Below are positions 5,911-5,963 of a stretch of DNA of 5,963 bases, in pieces. The translations under genes were made by a program, and so were the position numbers. The stretch spans positions 1 to 5,963 of the forward strand of contig JBKPBQ010000180.1 of assembly GCA_046726955.1 (NCBI GenBank), written 5' to 3'. Every line of letters starts with the position of its first letter. The first letter of the stretch is position 1. Source of the DNA: CAVPGH01 sp046726955. Its GTDB lineage: Bacteria; Acidobacteriota; Vicinamibacteria; Fen-336. The notes beneath the pieces were generated by a model, which saw only the letters and a list, made by a program, of their open reading frames with translations, was not told the DNA's origin and ran no database searches.

Positions 5911-5963
5911 ATGTCCAACGAGACGCTGCTCGGCCTCGTCTTCGCGGGCCTCGGGCTCTACTT
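5911..5963 (+). CDS. Start of an unidentified gene with a hydrophobic N-terminus (3' end outside window)
   Basis: Only 17 full codons are visible: MSNETLLGLVFAGLGLY, continuing past the window end. After a short polar start the sequence is hydrophobic, which fits an N-terminal membrane segment. It could also be a signal anchor. No family can be assigned from so little. A well-placed GAGGAAG precedes the ATG. The gene follows the 20-codon ORF by 18 bases on the same strand as greA, the UvrC-like and the patatin-like gene, so it is probably part of the same transcript. Confidence 0.6.
   Translation, partial: MSNETLLGLVFAGLGLY

Noticed and set aside
4254..5918. Long - strand open frame of about 550 codons opposite the patatin-like gene
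   Set aside because: It is antisense to a recognisable protein, rich in Arg/Glu/Gly/His without domains, and typical of shadow frames in high-GC DNA.

Overview
The window is a stretch of very GC-rich bacterial chromosome with tightly packed genes and strong GC bias at third codon positions. No phage, IS or CRISPR signature is visible. The style of the GreA N-terminus and the gene mix suggest Acidobacteriota or a neighbouring high-GC phylum. This is inference from memory of protein styles, not a proven placement.

Layout. (1) Positions 1-534, + strand: the 3' part of a gene for a c-di-GMP phosphodiesterase (EAL domain), cut by the window start. (2) 2774 down to 512, - strand: a two-gene unit, a SpoU/TrmH-family RNA 2'-O-methyltransferase followed by the AAA+ replication-fork ATPase RarA/MgsA. 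RarA converges on the EAL gene and overlaps its end by 23 bases. (3) 2775-2822: a 48-base divergent gap that must hold the start signals for both directions. (4) 2823 to the window end, + strand: a compact gene string of greA, a UvrC-like protein, a patatin-like membrane protein, a 20-codon ORF and the first 53 bases of another gene. The spacings are 7 bases, a 4-base overlap, 1 base and 18 bases, so it is probably one operon.

The ordinary part is RNA modification, fork maintenance, transcript cleavage and c-di-GMP turnover. The unusual part is the pair behind greA. The 342-residue protein matches only the N-terminal half of the UvrC excinuclease. It keeps all four cysteines of UvrC's iron-sulfur cluster but has lost the key residues of the GIY-YIG nuclease. 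The 493-residue protein coupled to it by a GTGA overlap has a patatin fold signature in which the nucleophilic serine of GxSxG reads glycine, and it carries an inserted hydrophobic membrane region. Two translationally coupled apparent pseudoenzymes, one probably binding an Fe-S cluster and one probably membrane-anchored, are the best candidate here for an undescribed system. Their function cannot be read from the sequence.

A further oddity is the 20-codon ORF after the patatin gene. It reads like the extreme C-terminus of a cystathionine gamma-synthase-type PLP enzyme, so it may be a gene remnant.
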